Part shown: positions 23,978 to 38,023 of the stretch, one piece after another
Numbering within the stretch: the first letter of the stretch is position 1
Layout: each line of letters starts with the position of its first letter
From: Neelides folsomi
Lineage: Eukaryota > Arthropoda > Collembola > Neelipleona > Neelidae
DNA: 64,000 nucleotides
Assembly (NCBI GenBank): GCA_034687125.1
Contig: JAQGBZ010000001.1
Coordinates: 248,001-312,000, forward strand
Direction: 5' to 3'
Notes under the pieces: generated by a model
What the model saw: the letters and a program-made list of their open reading frames with translations, nothing else
The model's database searches: none
Told to the model about the DNA's origin: nothing
Position numbers and translations under genes: made by a program

Positions 23978-24721
23978 TGACACAGCGTTTTGTACAATAT
24001 GGAATGAACTTTCAAGAACCGGAACGTCTCAACTCAAATGAATATAAACCCAAATCTCAATGACAGGTTTTATAAATAAAAAACTTAAATAGAATAGTTA
24101 TTTATATTCCAAATTGTGTTAGTAAAGCTAATCACACTATAGCACGACAGCGAATGAGGTGAGGAATGACAATCGGTATCAGTTTGGCAAATGCGAACAA
24201 AATTCGCATACCAATTATTTGACACTTGAAGTTTTTAAGCGGAAGGTGGGAAACTAAACCATGAGAGGAAGATGCATCTTTTTCCATATTCCCAAAGTCA
24301 TATGACAGGTAAAGAAAGTTTCCTCTGAAGAATCCAATTTTGATGGAAAATGGAATTGAAATCGTCTCTGATTTCATCTCTGTTTAATCATAAGGACTTG
24401 ACCTGAATATCAACCATAGTTAAACTTGGATTGTCAACAAGTTAACGCGTCCTTGTCTCGTCAAGATTATCGGTCCTTCCTGTGATTCGGCTCTTTAATT
24501 CTTAATTCAATACTCTGCTAGAGTCGATCTGATCATTTCTTGAATTGGAAGGTAATTGACTAAACTCGCCATTTATCATATTTTTTCCTTTGTGTGACAA
24601 AGGTCATGAACTCTGAGGCTCATTAGCCAACAAATCCATAGCAATTTTCATGCAATATTCTCGATCTTGCCAAAAATTGCTCCTCGCACTCAATTATTTT
24701 TCCAACTTTTCTATTTCCACA
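23978..24721. other. bidirectional promoter region
   Basis: About 700 bases between the SMCO4 leader exon (-) and the protease start (+), so both genes probably start here. An in-frame ATG at 24650 upstream of the chosen protease start lies in this stretch. No separate gene seen. Confidence 0.4.
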
Positions 24722-27700
24722 ATGAACTATGATGAACTTATAATACAAACAATTTCAATGCTTTCAGAAAGAAACCGAATGCCCGATCCAGTCTATTCTG
24801 ATCACGCTAAATTTGAGATTGCCGAGAGCTACAAGCCAATTTACTCTGGGCAGAACATCGTCGCTGAAATGAAAGAGAATGACAATGAAGAGACCGACGA
24901 TAAGAAGCGTTTTTCATTTACTATTAATACCCGACATCGCCCGTTTGAGAGCTCATCGGGGAAACCCGCAGGAGTCATTGGCCTTCAAAATCTGGGCAAT
25001 ACATGTTTCATGAACTCAACCCTTCAATGTCTATTCAATACACAATTTTTGGTCAAGTATTTTTTGGAGAGGTATTTTTATTAAACTTATAAAATCTCTC
25101 AATATTGTAAATTATAAAATTAATATTATAGTAATATAAATACCTCTATATTACTTTGTCTTGAGTGAAAAATTATATTTATAAAATTATTATTTGCAGT
25201 CCAATCATCTCAAACGTAATTCCTCCATCGCAAGCTCTCGCTTACCAATTTCAGAAATTAATAAAAGAGGTTTGGTGGGGGAAATCTCCTACAGCTCTCT
25301 ACATTAACGAATTTCGTAATGTGCTTGGAAATATTTGTCCACAGTTCAAGGATGGGAGACAGGTTTGGATAATAATATGAGCTCATATTCGTAATTAAAT
25401 TAAATTTTAAAACTAGAATGCATTTAGTTACATTAATTACTGCTTTTTACTTTTAGCACGATTGTCAAGAGTTTCTGGCCATCACTCTCGATACCCTTCA
25501 CGAACAATTGAAGAAGTGTAACAAGCTGAATGAGAGGGCTGAAAGCATGAAGAAAGGAATCATTGATGCTAAAAAGGACGAAACGGTGGAAAATCAGGGA
25601 GTTGATAATAAACAAGACAACGATGTGGACATGACTGCACTCACCGTCTCACCTCCCAATAAGCGTCGAAAGGAAGATGACAATATAAAGATAAGAGAAA
25701 AGGGTCTAGAGTTTTGGGACAATCATGTGGCTAATAATAATACTGTGATAACGAAGAACTTCCAAGGATTGTACAAAAGCACTGTGAGCAAAAAATTTAA
25801 AAACTTGGATATAAAATTTTAAATTAACATCAAGATTAAAGCATTGTATTAATTTCATTTCTTATTTAGGTCATTTGCTCTGCCTGTTCATTTGTGTCTG
25901 TTACATATGAACCATTCACCTATCTCTCTCTGCCTCTAGTAGCGAATCGCAACTATCGTAAGTGAAATTTTTTCATTTATTAGAATTAGAAAATTAGAAT
26001 ATTAAATGTCTGATACTCATTTTTAAATTGCATTATTTTTTCAGATATTACATTTGTTAGCTTAAAATCGAAATTATGTGTAAAGAAGATTGAAGTCAAA
26101 GTTCATTTAATGGAATCGATTTCAAAATTCAAATCTTTGGTCGCCAAACAAATATATCCAGATGAGAATGATCAGGGGAAAGTTGGAGATTTAATTGTAG
26201 CTGAAGTCGGATCTAATCGAATTTTTCGAATCCTGGTAATCTTGGATTAATCAAATACTTAACTTTTAAATTTAAATTTAATAAACAAATACAACAATTA
26301 ATTATCCATATAAGCAATATTATTAGCTGATTCATTAAAATATTTATTGATTGAAGGACGGCGGGCTGATGGTCAAAAACATGAATTATTCACAACGAAA
26401 TATTTACGTCTATGAATTGAATACGAACTTTGATGAACTTTACCCTCCAACAACCACGAGTGCAGTGAATGGTTTTATAACTGGAAGTTTTACAGCAGTT
26501 GTCAGTTCTTCTGTATGCAAATTTTATTAATTTATAAAGTTTACTTACATGTAAAATTACTGTTATTCATATCTGTGACTCATCCATTCCGATTTAAATT
26601 TGTTTCTAGACCCAAATGGCAGCAACTACTTATTTAGCAGAAGACTGGGAAACGGACGACGCGATTCCTCCTGTTGGAAGTGGAGAAGCACTCGGAGTAT
26701 CTTATGATACGGCTGACGTTGGAATTGGAAGTCCTCAAGTAACGAGTTCAACTGAAAGTGGGATTGGAAGCTCAGATGAAAAAGACATGGCTGATCCAGA
26801 ACCATCATCTTGGATCCAATGTAATATCTGCCTTGATGAATTCCCTGAAAAGCTCATAAAGCAACATCGAAATTGCACTTGCATTTTATGCGACAATTGC
26901 ATAAAGGTTAAATTCACAGTAAACTAAAAACACTATACAATTTAAACTAAAACAGTTACTTAAATAATTATAGTTTTTAATTGTATTTAACTATCTGTAA
27001 TTGTAATTATTATTATTAAATATTTCTTTTCGCATATCAAAAATTGAATTACTTTTCTCATTTCTAGAGTTCGGTCGATCACTTCATAAAATCTGAAGAA
27101 GCATTGGCAAAATACAGTGGAAATAATAATTTGCTTAAATGTGCTATGTGCATGATTGTTGACGATTATCGAACTTTCGTGTCATATGGAACTGATCATC
27201 GGAAGAGTTCAATTAATCTCCAACTCGTCAATGTGTATATCCGGAACGATCCGAATCCAGACAACAACAATAACTCTACGTTTGTCTCTCGTTGTCTCGG
27301 AACTCCACTTATAGTCCGTTTGCCTTCAATCATTTCTGCTCATGAACTCAATACTTTTCTCAAGCAATACAATCCATTTCCGAATAGAGACTGCAAGATT
27401 CTCAGCGTTTCTCAAGATGTAATTTTTTTAAATTTATTCAATTCTTCAAATTATAAATTGAATACACGAATTAACATGAGATTTTCTCTTGATTTAATTT
27501 GACTTTTGAATTCTTTTACAGGGGAAGGCATGTAATTACTGCATGTTTAACGACAAATGCCAAGGGTGCGAGATAAAGAAAGAGGGAGATATCCCACTTA
27601 AACCCAACACTTGCTTCGCTATTTCCCTCATCGATTTATCAAAAGAGGAGATGTCGGGTGTTGAACCAGACGACATGTTACAAATTAACTCAAACTACTG

Positions 27701-29267
27701 GCGACAAGATGATCCCGTCATTGACATTCATGATTGTGTTAAAGCTTTTCTCGAAATGTGCGTAATTTTTCTCCTTTTACTTCCTGACTTCTATTGCCCT
27801 AATAGCCTACTTTTATGATTTAAATCTCATTCCGTTCTATTTTGTACAATGATTGATTGAAAGATTAATTATACGAATTAACTTATTTTTCATTTTCAGT
27901 GAGAAACTCGATGAGCAAAATCCGTGGTTTTGCCCAGATTGTAAGAAGAATCAATGCGCCACTAAGGCAATTTCTATTTGCAAATTCCCGGATTACTTAA
28001 TCGTCTATTTGAAAAGGTAATAAACCTTCTTTAAATAAATACATTCGGAATTATAAAAATATGAAGATTTATGATGACATTTGAATTTATTTCAGATTTA
28101 TTTTCATCGACCATTCCAGTAACAAAGTAAGATTAAAATAGTTTATGGTATTTATAATACACACAAGTGGAAATATTTTATGAATGTGAATGTCTCTTTA
28201 GCTCAACAATCGTCTCAAGTTTCCAGTCACTGACTTCAATTTGAGCTCGTATGTATCTAGGGAATTTGCTGGCAATGAGTTGAGCTTCGATCTCTATTCC
28301 TGCGTTTGCCACTTTGGAAGTAAGGGAAGATTTTGAATAATAAATGTCCACCGATGGGCTGAGCCATTAATTGTGTTTGAGCAGGCAGTCATTCGGGACA
28401 TTACACTGCGTACGGGAAGAGCCCCCTGACTGACTCTTGGCACTACTTCAACGACTCTATCGTCAATTCCTCAACTCCTTCGGAGAAGGAGTACGCCACC
28501 GCCTACGTCTTGTTCTACCAGAAAAAAGGTATAATTGATTGGGAGTGCAATTTGGGGGTTAGAAGAGTTACTCTAAATGATCATTCTATTTGTAACACTT
28601 CCCTTACTTCTACTCAAACTACCATTTTTCATTTTCACAAGGATTATAATTCTAATTAATTGTCGGGTCAATTAGGAAAAAAGTTTAACTAAAAGAATTC
28701 CTTAGGGTTTTAATTTTTTTATAATTAATTTTTATATCATTTCATAAGAGATCTTATTAATTTTATTATTATTAAGGTTATTCTAATAAAGTTTCAAATG
28801 TATAATTTCAATTTTATTGCTATATTCTATAAGTTTACCAAAATGTTTTTAACCTTTTAGGGATTAAAATCGACATCCCTATGGAGAATGCGGCCAGCTA
28901 CGACTCGTCGTCATTTTCTCCTTCAAAACCAATTGCGGTGGTTACTCCAACTCTAATCCCAACGGTGGCAACACCCATGCTAGCAATTGGAATGAAAGGC
29001 CAAGCGGAGAGTTCTTGGACCGCTGATAGCACTGTGACATCAACTGTTGAACCGGATTCTTCAGGATTATTAGAGGCCATTTCCAATATCTCTTACATGC
29101 CTCAGAATCCAGGGGCTATTTCTCTCAACGAAATGACAGAGCTTTCGATAAGTTCTAGTCCAAATATTAAGAGTTATACCCGCGCTCCAATTGTTCAGCT
29201 GAATGAGGACGAAGTGGACGAGGGTCTTGGTGGGGAAATCGCAGATGAAATTGATGAAGACCCTTGA
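24722..29267 (+). CDS. ubiquitin carboxyl-terminal hydrolase, USP4/11/15-like
   Basis: Fourteen exons: 24722-25071, 25200-25362, 25457-25783, 25870-25957, 26045-26235, 26357-26512, 26610-26906, 27068-27418, 27522-27757, 27900-28016, 28096-28126, 28202-28319, 28385-28528 and 28861-29267. They sum to 2976 nt, giving 991 residues. An in-frame ATG at 24650 would add 24 residues; the one at 24722 has the better context (A at -3). The catalytic Cys is about residue 95 in [13 protein letters not shown], the His about 814 in SGHYTAY, and the third residue about Asp832 in WHYFND. Zinc-binding CxxC pairs of the fingers are CSAC and CPDC. The two halves of the catalytic domain are split by a large insert with a second Cys/His cluster (CNIC, H, CTC, CDNC, then CAMC). 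The DUSP and ubiquitin-like domains that precede the core in USP4/11/15 are missing. The last exon is Ser/Thr-rich with an acidic end. The enzyme removes ubiquitin from substrates; which ones cannot be told. Confidence 0.88.
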
Positions 29268-32200
29268 AATGTTTAGTAAGGATTCTTAAAAATTGCAATC
29301 TTATTTTATAGCTCCCATTCAACAATTCAAATTTAATAGATATAGTTAATGTAGGTTTTATACTAATTTTTACCCTTTTTTAATTTCAGATAAAAGACCG
29401 AGAGGAAGAAGGATCAAATATGGAATTTTATTTTAAGGGTTTTTAAATCGATTTAGTTTTAGTGGTAAGATGAATTATAGAATAATTAGGTAATATTATT
29501 AATCTATGTTTTAATTGGAATCTTTTTATTAAATATAATACAGCTAAAATATTTATCTCTAACACATGTATTAATTTTATTTTCTCAAAATTTAAAATAC
29601 GTACAAGTTAATATCCAAATAAATTAAATAACTACTGAATAACTACTATATTGTAAACTACTAAAAATTTGATATTGGTATTGTTGGTATACTTAAGATA
29701 TCTGTACTTATGGAATACTCTATTGAACACATAATCCATTTAATTTAAATATATATTTTAATTTGTTTTTTTCTTTATTGAAATATGTAAAGACTGATTT
29801 TTAAAAAATTCATCAAAAATGAATAAAGAAATATTAGTTAAATAGATTAATTATAGAGTAAAATATTATATTGATTGTAAACTTTTACCCAATTCACAAG
29901 TGTAAATGAAATGTTTTTAACAATCCACGTGTGATTTTAATTGGATATAAGCTTGAAGTTGTATAAGTATTATTAAATTCTAAACTGAGGACAACTCTTG
30001 TCCGGATCAATTTGTGAGCTCCTAGTCTGAGAGGAAACTTGCTATTCAAACATTTCTTCGTACTTAACGTATTGTGAGGTAACTGGTTTACTAAATGTGA
30101 TGTTCTGTGTGAATCTAAACATATTACAATTGGAGTGTGATTCTTTTTCGTGTATAATTTAATCGCAATTAAATTATCTAAATAATAATAATGATAACTA
30201 ACTACAATGCTGTTATAATGAGGCATTCTGTATGAGAAATTATAAATGTAGTACATAATAAGATGCAAAGAATTTCTACATCAACAATTAATCTTGTACC
30301 ATCACTATTTTGTATTAAAATGAATAAATTGCAAATTGTAAATGGAATTTTGTTTTATCCATTTCTTTATTATACTAAAAGCCATCATGGTGAAAGGGAA
30401 TTGGATTCAAATGAGTGTAATTTTATAGCTTTAATTGCAATCAAAAATCAATCAATCAGATTTTTTAATCAGTGAACTTTTAAACAGTTTTTCATGTTTA
30501 TTTATTTCATTCATCTCATAACTTTACAACCATTCAACAAGTTTTTTAAATTGGTTTAATTTCATATTTTAAAAAATATACTGTTAGGTAGGTAGGTGCC
30601 TTTCATCTTTTAGCACATTTCTCACCACACACAAATCATTACTTTCATTGGAAATTCATTCAATTCTTTTCCAAAACGAAAAATGAACTCGCCACTCCAA
30701 TGATGAATATTTGTATTGGAATTTTAATTTAAACATCAAATTCTATTAAATGGAGTGAAAATATGAAGTTTGTATTTATTAAACACAACCTTTCATGTAC
30801 ACGAATGGAAAAATTGTAAAAAAAGAAAAATGTGTGTATTGTTGGATTCCATCAACCCACGAAATCGCCCTTTGGGTGTCACTTTTCATGAAGGCAAAGG
30901 GGTTGAACTGTCAGGACCAGAAATTTCAATTTCATTTCTCCCTCAAACAACTCTTTTTACTGCGGTACGGCAAAATTAATTAAGGAAAGATAAATAGAAT
31001 TTTTCCCTTTTCCCTTCTCACTTTTTCATAATATGAAGGCTATTGGGTTTAAAACTTTTCAGCTACTACAGGTACGACATAAATGTAAGCTTAAATCGCA
31101 TTTGGAAAAATAAAAAATTAAAGATGAAAGCAAATGCAATGTAATGGACTCATATGTAAATAACGTGAATAATGTTATATGCAAGATTCTTGAATTCCAC
31201 ACTAATTTTAGTGCAAATTGTTATTTACCTTAAGGAATTCTCTTAATGCATGTTGTGGCTCCGAAGTTTCTACTCGTAGTTAGTAATTTAACTAATTTAT
31301 GTTAATTAATTTAATCCATTTACACCAGCTCCATTCCATGCCGCGTGAATATTTACTGTTCATGAGTCCAGAGGTCCAGACTACTACAAATTAGATAAGA
31401 AGATGACATTTTCAACCAGTTCTAAAAATGAATTAAATCTGAAATCTAAAGATGTTTATTATGAGTATTCAATGATCTCATTTTGCTATAGTTAAATAAA
31501 TGCAGGATGAATAATGTTTTATGCAAAATGTAATGTATTGTATGGGTTTTATTTACATCCCAGTAATTTTCAATTTTTCATACGAGTAATTATCTTTATT
31601 GACAAACAACTTTCACATATACACTTCACATTCATTTTTAATTAATGTCGACTACCCCATTTTATTTATTCATTATTGTATTTTATATAATTTATATGTA
31701 ATATAATATAGAATGTTGTGATAATGAATATCTTCAGTTACACTTACAATTGAAGTCCCTTTGTATTCGTACACATGTCACAAATTAATTAAATATTCAA
31801 ACTCTTATTTTCACTCCCTAATGTACAAGTTAAATGGTGAGGACCAGAAGGAAGGTTTTAGTAATTCACTTTTTAATAATTGGACAATCTATTTGTTGAT
31901 TCTTACAGGAAAGATTTTTTTTATTTTTTTACATTTTACGCCAATACCATCATCTTTTCCATTATTTTCTAGTCTGTCGTTATAACAAAAAAACACGCTT
32001 TGAATTTACATAAATTCTATAATTATAAGTATTAATATTGATTACATAATATAGAAAAAATTTCGAGGGAAATGAGTAAATCTATATAATTATCCTTTAA
32101 AGAATTTTAAAAGGTAAAGGTTTAAATTGGAATTCCTTTAATACCTATTGTTTATTGACATGTAATATTATAATGACATTTTTATCCAATTTTATCCAAG

Positions 32201-33910
32201 GAAGAAGTTCAATAAATATCAATTTTTTGAGTTTACATTGGGGGATGATTGAGAATCGTAATGTTTTTTAATCAACGGTGATGGCTTTTATGAATAAACG
32301 AACTTTTCTTGAAAGACAAGTACTTAGGTATAAAGGGTAGTATTATAAATGTTGATCTTTAGAATTAGTCCTTGTGAATTACTATTTAATTATGATTTAC
32401 TGGGTCGAGAAACGAAAAGTATACTGTGTACGTTCTTGTTTGTAATAAATCTATTTCAGATTTTTACAATTATGAATGGAATTTAATGATCATAGAGGAT
32501 TTTTACCAAGATTGGTTCACAGCAGTGGAAGAGAAAGGCAAATGAAATTATGAAATAATTTCAAGTGCCAATTCTTGAAAGCTACATATTATAATTATAA
32601 TAGTGAAAGAATAAACGATCTTATAATTGCATATTTATTTTTCTAATACATTTAGTGTTCAATAAATAGCTAATCAATTCTAATATAATAATAATTCTAT
32701 TCTTCTAATATAAGTTAAGTTTTATATTGAATGAATGCTTTTTTGGATTTTTATATATGATGGGCCGTTAGGTAAAATCAATTTTTATCACAATCACCAA
32801 ACAATCATCTCAAAAACACTCATTTCGCCTCTTAATTGGTAATATATTAATAAATATTAGTTGTATTTTATAAGAATAACAAAATTAAAATAATTAAATA
32901 ATAGCGGTTAGAATTATTTTTAATTAAATTCTAATAGAAATTTAAAGTGCGATATGAGAATTTATATTATAAAGGTTCGAAAACGTTATTGGTGTACTTT
33001 GTTCATTTGCTATCTTTTTAATATTTTTGGTAAATAAGTAAATAAAATCATAACATGGGAAAAATTACTTAAATACAATTCTGACTATTGTTTAAATGTT
33101 TTTTAACAAATTCAATTCGTCAAAATTTTATTTTTTGGAAATACATTAACTTTTGGTTATTTTAACCCTTGTTATTTAAATAAAATTTCTTCTGCATTTT
33201 AACCTTTACAACTACTGAGATCAGAACAAGATACTTTTTTATATCAGACCACCAAGTCAAAATAAATGGCACGAAAATTATAAATATAAAACGAGACGAA
33301 ACAACGACAATTAATAAATATTTATGGAGATGACGACGACTTTTAATCATAATTATACTTATAATATTAATAATAATAATGTGAATTAATGTTTAACTTT
33401 TCATTAGATTCCCTATCTCTTGATACACATTCAAAATTTGACAAGTATTTAAATTAATCCCCAAGTGCATTCCATGATTCATATAAACTTTCATGCCTCA
33501 TTAAATGCAAATTTGGACATTTACAATCTTACTTTATCTCATGCTTATTCTTAATCAAATCCATTCAAGACCAATTGTTATTAACAATTTTTAATTACTC
33601 TTAATATAACTTTTGCAAATAAACGCATCTTATTCATTAAATTTATATTAAAGAGATTAACCGTTATGAATTTATATATTTACTTGTAAAAAGATTCTCA
33701 CGGCAAATAGATAGTATTTAACCCGTCGTAGAAAAACTACATTTAGCATCTTTAACTTTCTGCAAATTCAATCGCATTTAAATGTACGAATGAAAAAAGA
33801 ATCAAATTTTAATGAGAAGTTGTCAATTAATCAAATTCTCTTCGACAATCTCAGATTCATGAGAAAAGATTTAAAAGTTTAAAAAGATTCTAGTAAATAT
33901 TTCGTAGCAC
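29268..33910. other. AT-rich gene desert, left part
   Basis: Contains the 3' UTR of the protease gene (a further splice acceptor near 29390 could mark an alternative end). Beyond that I see only AT-rich DNA, without coding composition, RNA genes or clear repeats. Confidence 0.45.
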
Positions 33911-34116
33911 CTACAAACTACGTTCTAAAAGAAACAACTTCATTCGAAATTTAGAGAACATCCAAAGCACTAATGAATTTTTCAACTTTCTGATTTGTTC
34001 TTGCGCCATGATTGAGTCATTTAATGCCCGATCTTTCGAAAGTGCATCCTTTTGACATTTGAACTCAAATTCCATTAGAGACTTCATAATACAAGTTTTT
34101 TTAATGTGAACTGATT
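33911..34116 (-). other. possible terminal exon, unsupported by homology
   Basis: On the - strand an acceptor (ATTGTAG) at 34117-34118 precedes a frame of about 68 codons ending in TAG. The product is rich in Lys, Glu, Leu and Met (for example MKSLMEFEFKCQKDALSK) and looks like a coiled coil. No partner exon in matching phase was found. It may be real or chance. Confidence 0.18.
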
Positions 34117-37100
34117 CTACAATAATTATTGGCAAAAGCGGTAATGGAATTTATTTTTTAATCCCCCTGTATTCTGAAAGATTCATCCTGAAGACATTTA
34201 GAAATAGTGACTAGATTAAATGGGATTATCAATTAAAAATAAACATTGAATATAATATATTAATTAATAAACATCACAATCAAGTAATATTTCCTATCAT
34301 TTAATAGATTTTAAATAATGACACAATGAAAACTCACCACGTTCGAATGCCTTCATGTGATGCATTGTGTAATGTTCAATGTGACATTTCTGACAACTTT
34401 TTATCGTGATGTGTAAAATAAAACTATGAAAATGTGTGATGTTCCTAAATAACACATTTGTGAACCATGAATTTCTTAATTTTAGGTCAAATATTAATTA
34501 TGAGAGAGAGGGAAATCCCCATTTAACATCTAGCACAATACAATTGCTAATTAAATTAATTACTTAACAAAGTTATACAATAAGTACATTTAATTAAATT
34601 ATGCGTATCTATACATTTAGAACACGAAGATAATTAATTAATAATTAGCATTATTAGTAATTTTAGTATCATATGCACTCGAATGTTAATTCTTTGATAT
34701 TGAAACCATTCCTCAGCGAAGGTGAGTTCATTAAATCCTTTTTTATAATATCCAACTCCCCCTTTGCATTTCCATTAATGTGTAAAATTGTTCGGGTTCG
34801 AGGGCCCTTTGTATTTACATAATCCATAATATGGCTAATTAATTCCTAACATTATAATATAAATACAAACTAATCGAAGTCTTAATTGAATAAATTGAAT
34901 AAATAATAAGGGGAGGAGTAGCACGACGAAGACGACTAACAACATGTTCAAAGAGACTATTTTCGTAACTTGTGTAGTTTGGGAGGTTTGAGAGTGCCAA
35001 AGGGAGGATAAGTAATTTGACACAAATCCTGGGCCAAGAGAAGACAACTGTCGAGAGATTAAAACATTCATTACAGAGATTTCTAATGACATAGATAAAG
35101 TACTCCGCACGTCTCAAATACTTTACAATGCTAAAGGGAACCTTTCCCCTTCAAAATTCCTATAGAGCTAGAAGCTCCAAAGTATCTATCATAATATCTG
35201 TATTTATATTTATTAAAACTATCATCCAAATATTTTTAATTATATAATGAAAGTATTATTTATATAGCTTACATTTATTACTTATCTCTAGTAGACTTGT
35301 TAGTATTTAACTCAAATTAATCTAATGACCTATGGACTACAACGACTTGACTTTATAAACTATCTTTATGTATTGGACTATATAAATTTAATATGCGGAT
35401 TAAATTCTCTTATGAATAGAAATCCTGGTAGTTCGAATGGTAAAGATATTAACAATTTGATGCCCTTGTTATGCCCTTCATCCGCGCTTCACACTCTGTT
35501 CCCTTTTCACATAAATATAATTAATACATTTTTTAATATATTCTCGTTGTGCAGTTTAGAAGTCGTCATCATTCAACAAAAATGGATTTTTTGATTAATT
35601 CAACACAGGAAGACGAGATTAAGGAAAAAGAGATTGACTGAACGAATGACATCAAACAATTCCCTTCAACCATTCAACATAATAATGACTTTCTCATATG
35701 TAAAAGAGTACAAATATGGAATACTCTTTTTAATTCTAAAATAAGTCTTTTGATCAACTCGAAAGTTCCTTCAAAGAGACTCACATCTTTCCAATATCTC
35801 TCAAGATCATCCCAAATGGCATCAACATATACTTTTGAATCAACATGGTTCTTTAAGATCTTTTCTAAACAAGTCATTCAAAAGCTTCTTAAAGAGTTTC
35901 CGAATAATGTCTAAAATGAAAACAGTTTTCTCTGATGCAAAAATGTAAATATTGGACATTGCTCGGAATTACATCCACTTATGTAAGAAATGTTCAAGTG
36001 GGTTAATTGATCCTTGTTTGAATTGTACAAGAAATGATCTTGTAATATTTGAGTTATTATTAAGAAATATCGAAAATTGTTCTAAATGGATATAAAAAGG
36101 AAGAGAGTACTTAAATTGTTTTATAATTATATTCAACACTTTCCCAAGACCTCCAGTACGCGTTGTTTAAATATACACTCGAGTATGTAAGTAATGTAAT
36201 GAACATTGAACTTAGGTTTTTAAACCAGGACCGCTTAAATAAATTAATAATGACCGTGTGTAATAATGATTCATGCGAAGACAAGAGTGTCGTGTTGTGT
36301 ATCACAATTCAGGTCCCCTTCTAATTCCATCCCTTACAATGGTTTGCAGTCTCTAGCTTTTTAACTAGCTTGTTTTCCTCCTTCGCCATTCAGCTCTTTT
36401 CTCTTCCTTCGAGTAAATCGAGTAAATCGAGTAAATAAGGGAAATTGTAGTAGAAGAGGTCTTAATATTAATTATCAGTATTTAAACTAATCTCCACTTT
36501 TAAATGTGAAACTGCTTACATCTGTCATTAAATACTCCTCTACCTTACAAATACATAAATTTATGTAGTTACATATTTAGCTTATATGCAATACATAGAG
36601 TAATATTAATAATATAGAGAACAATTTAGTTTCTTTACAATTGAAGGTCTATTATAATTTAACCATTATGGATATTTGGCCGGACCCAACCAAATGTTCA
36701 CAATGGGAGGTGTACAATAATTGGTTATTTTACAGGAGTTTAGCTAATGAAAGATTTGAATTACAATATATATATTATCTATATGGCCTTAGTGGCTCTT
36801 CCATTCTCCATCGTCGGTCGAGAGTATTTTATGCAAGAATGGATGAATGTGGGTAAATTAAAAATTGTTAATCCGAGAGAGCAGAATTCATTCTTACTCT
36901 TTCCTCAACTCCTCCTCAGATCAGATCCATTTTAGAAACGAGGTACACCGGGAGGGTGTCCAGCAACTGTGAAAATATCCAAAAGGCAATGTCAGTTTCC
37001 TCTTCCGTCGGCACATTCAAAATGTGTTGTTCATTTTGTAAAAAAGAGAAAGCTGGTCTATTAAGGAAATAAATGAATTTGGTCAATAAAAAAATCTACA

Positions 37101-37489
37101 TACATACAATTTGAATGCTCATATGTTCAAAGCTCTAGCTGCTTGTAATAAGAGGACTCAGATTTGAGCACGCGGGCGGGCGGGACGGATGGATTCCACT
37201 AGAAGTGCGAGACGAGTGGTTATGCAAGTCTCGAGGTTTTCGCTTCCAAGCATTTTTTTAGGTAGGCGGCCCTCTTCTCATGACAAATGAAAAGAGTAGT
37301 TCGTACACAACAATGAGATTAATAATAGTGCTGCTTGTTGGAAAGCTGTAATGGTTTTGTAAATTTTTATTTGCCTTTTACACAAAGTAGCGAAATGATA
37401 TATTATTTAAAATCCAGATCTGAAAACTTTTGAAAGCATTAGGAAACATTCGTATAATTCATCACCAATTACAGAGACAATTACTAAAT
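34117..37489. other. AT-rich gene desert, middle part
   Basis: No recognised gene. On the - strand a 67-codon frame (35877-35674; begins MTCLEKILKNHVDSK) starts with an ATG right after a stop codon and contains a good internal donor (GTGAGT). It resembles nothing I know. The region also contains a short 9-bp tandem repeat at 36411. Confidence 0.35.
36411..36437. repeat. tandem repeat of GAGTAAATC
   Basis: Three consecutive copies of a 9-base unit GAGTAAATC, the last one imperfect. Confidence 0.8.
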
Positions 37490-37658
37490 AACAAGTAAAA
37501 ATATTCACGTACAATTTAGTGTAAGTATTAAATTTAAATCATAATCCTCTACGGAATAAGTAAACATTTGGAAGCATTAAAGGGACTCTCAATTCATCAT
37601 CAGTAAAGAAACATGTATTTGTAAAAAAGTGATTAAAAGCCGGTGAGGATTCAAGTAA
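37490..37658. repeat. diverged direct duplication, copy 1
   Basis: About 169 bases that recur in the same orientation at 37857-38023. Shared landmarks are AACAAGTAAAAA, TTCACGTACA, ACATTTGGAAGCATTAA, GGGACTCTCAA, CAGTAAAGAAACATG and GTGATTAAAAGCCGGTG. Several small indels and substitutions separate the copies. No coding potential or terminal repeats. Confidence 0.85.
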
Positions 37659-37856
37659 GATTATATAATAAAGTAATAATAAGTAATAATAATATATTTC
37701 TATTTCAATATGGATTAAAAACCTTATGTACAATCAATTTTGTAAGCATTATTTACTTAAATATAAATATAGTATTTATTTTATAAATTCAAACTCATAT
37801 TCATCAATACTTCATTACAAAGATATAATATAATATAACTATGTACTAAAGTAATT

Positions 37857-38023
37857 AACAAGTAAAAAGATTTCACGTACAGTTCAATGTAAGTATTAAT
37901 TTTAAATCATAATCATCTGCAATAATTAAACATTTGGAAGCATTAAGGGACTCTCAAATCATCATCATTATCAGTAAAGAAACATGAAAAAAAGTGATTA
38001 AAAGCCGGTGTGGGTTCAAGTAA
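37857..38023. repeat. diverged direct duplication, copy 2
   Basis: Second copy of the repeat at 37490-37658, starting 367 bases downstream of the first. About 200 bases of AT-rich sequence separate the two. Divergence by several indels suggests an old local duplication. Confidence 0.85.

Noticed and set aside
34790-34812. tRNA B-box-like sequence GGTTCGAGGGCCC
   Set aside because: No A box, acceptor stem or cloverleaf can be drawn around it; the same holds for a similar string near 51938. No tRNA gene is claimed in the window.
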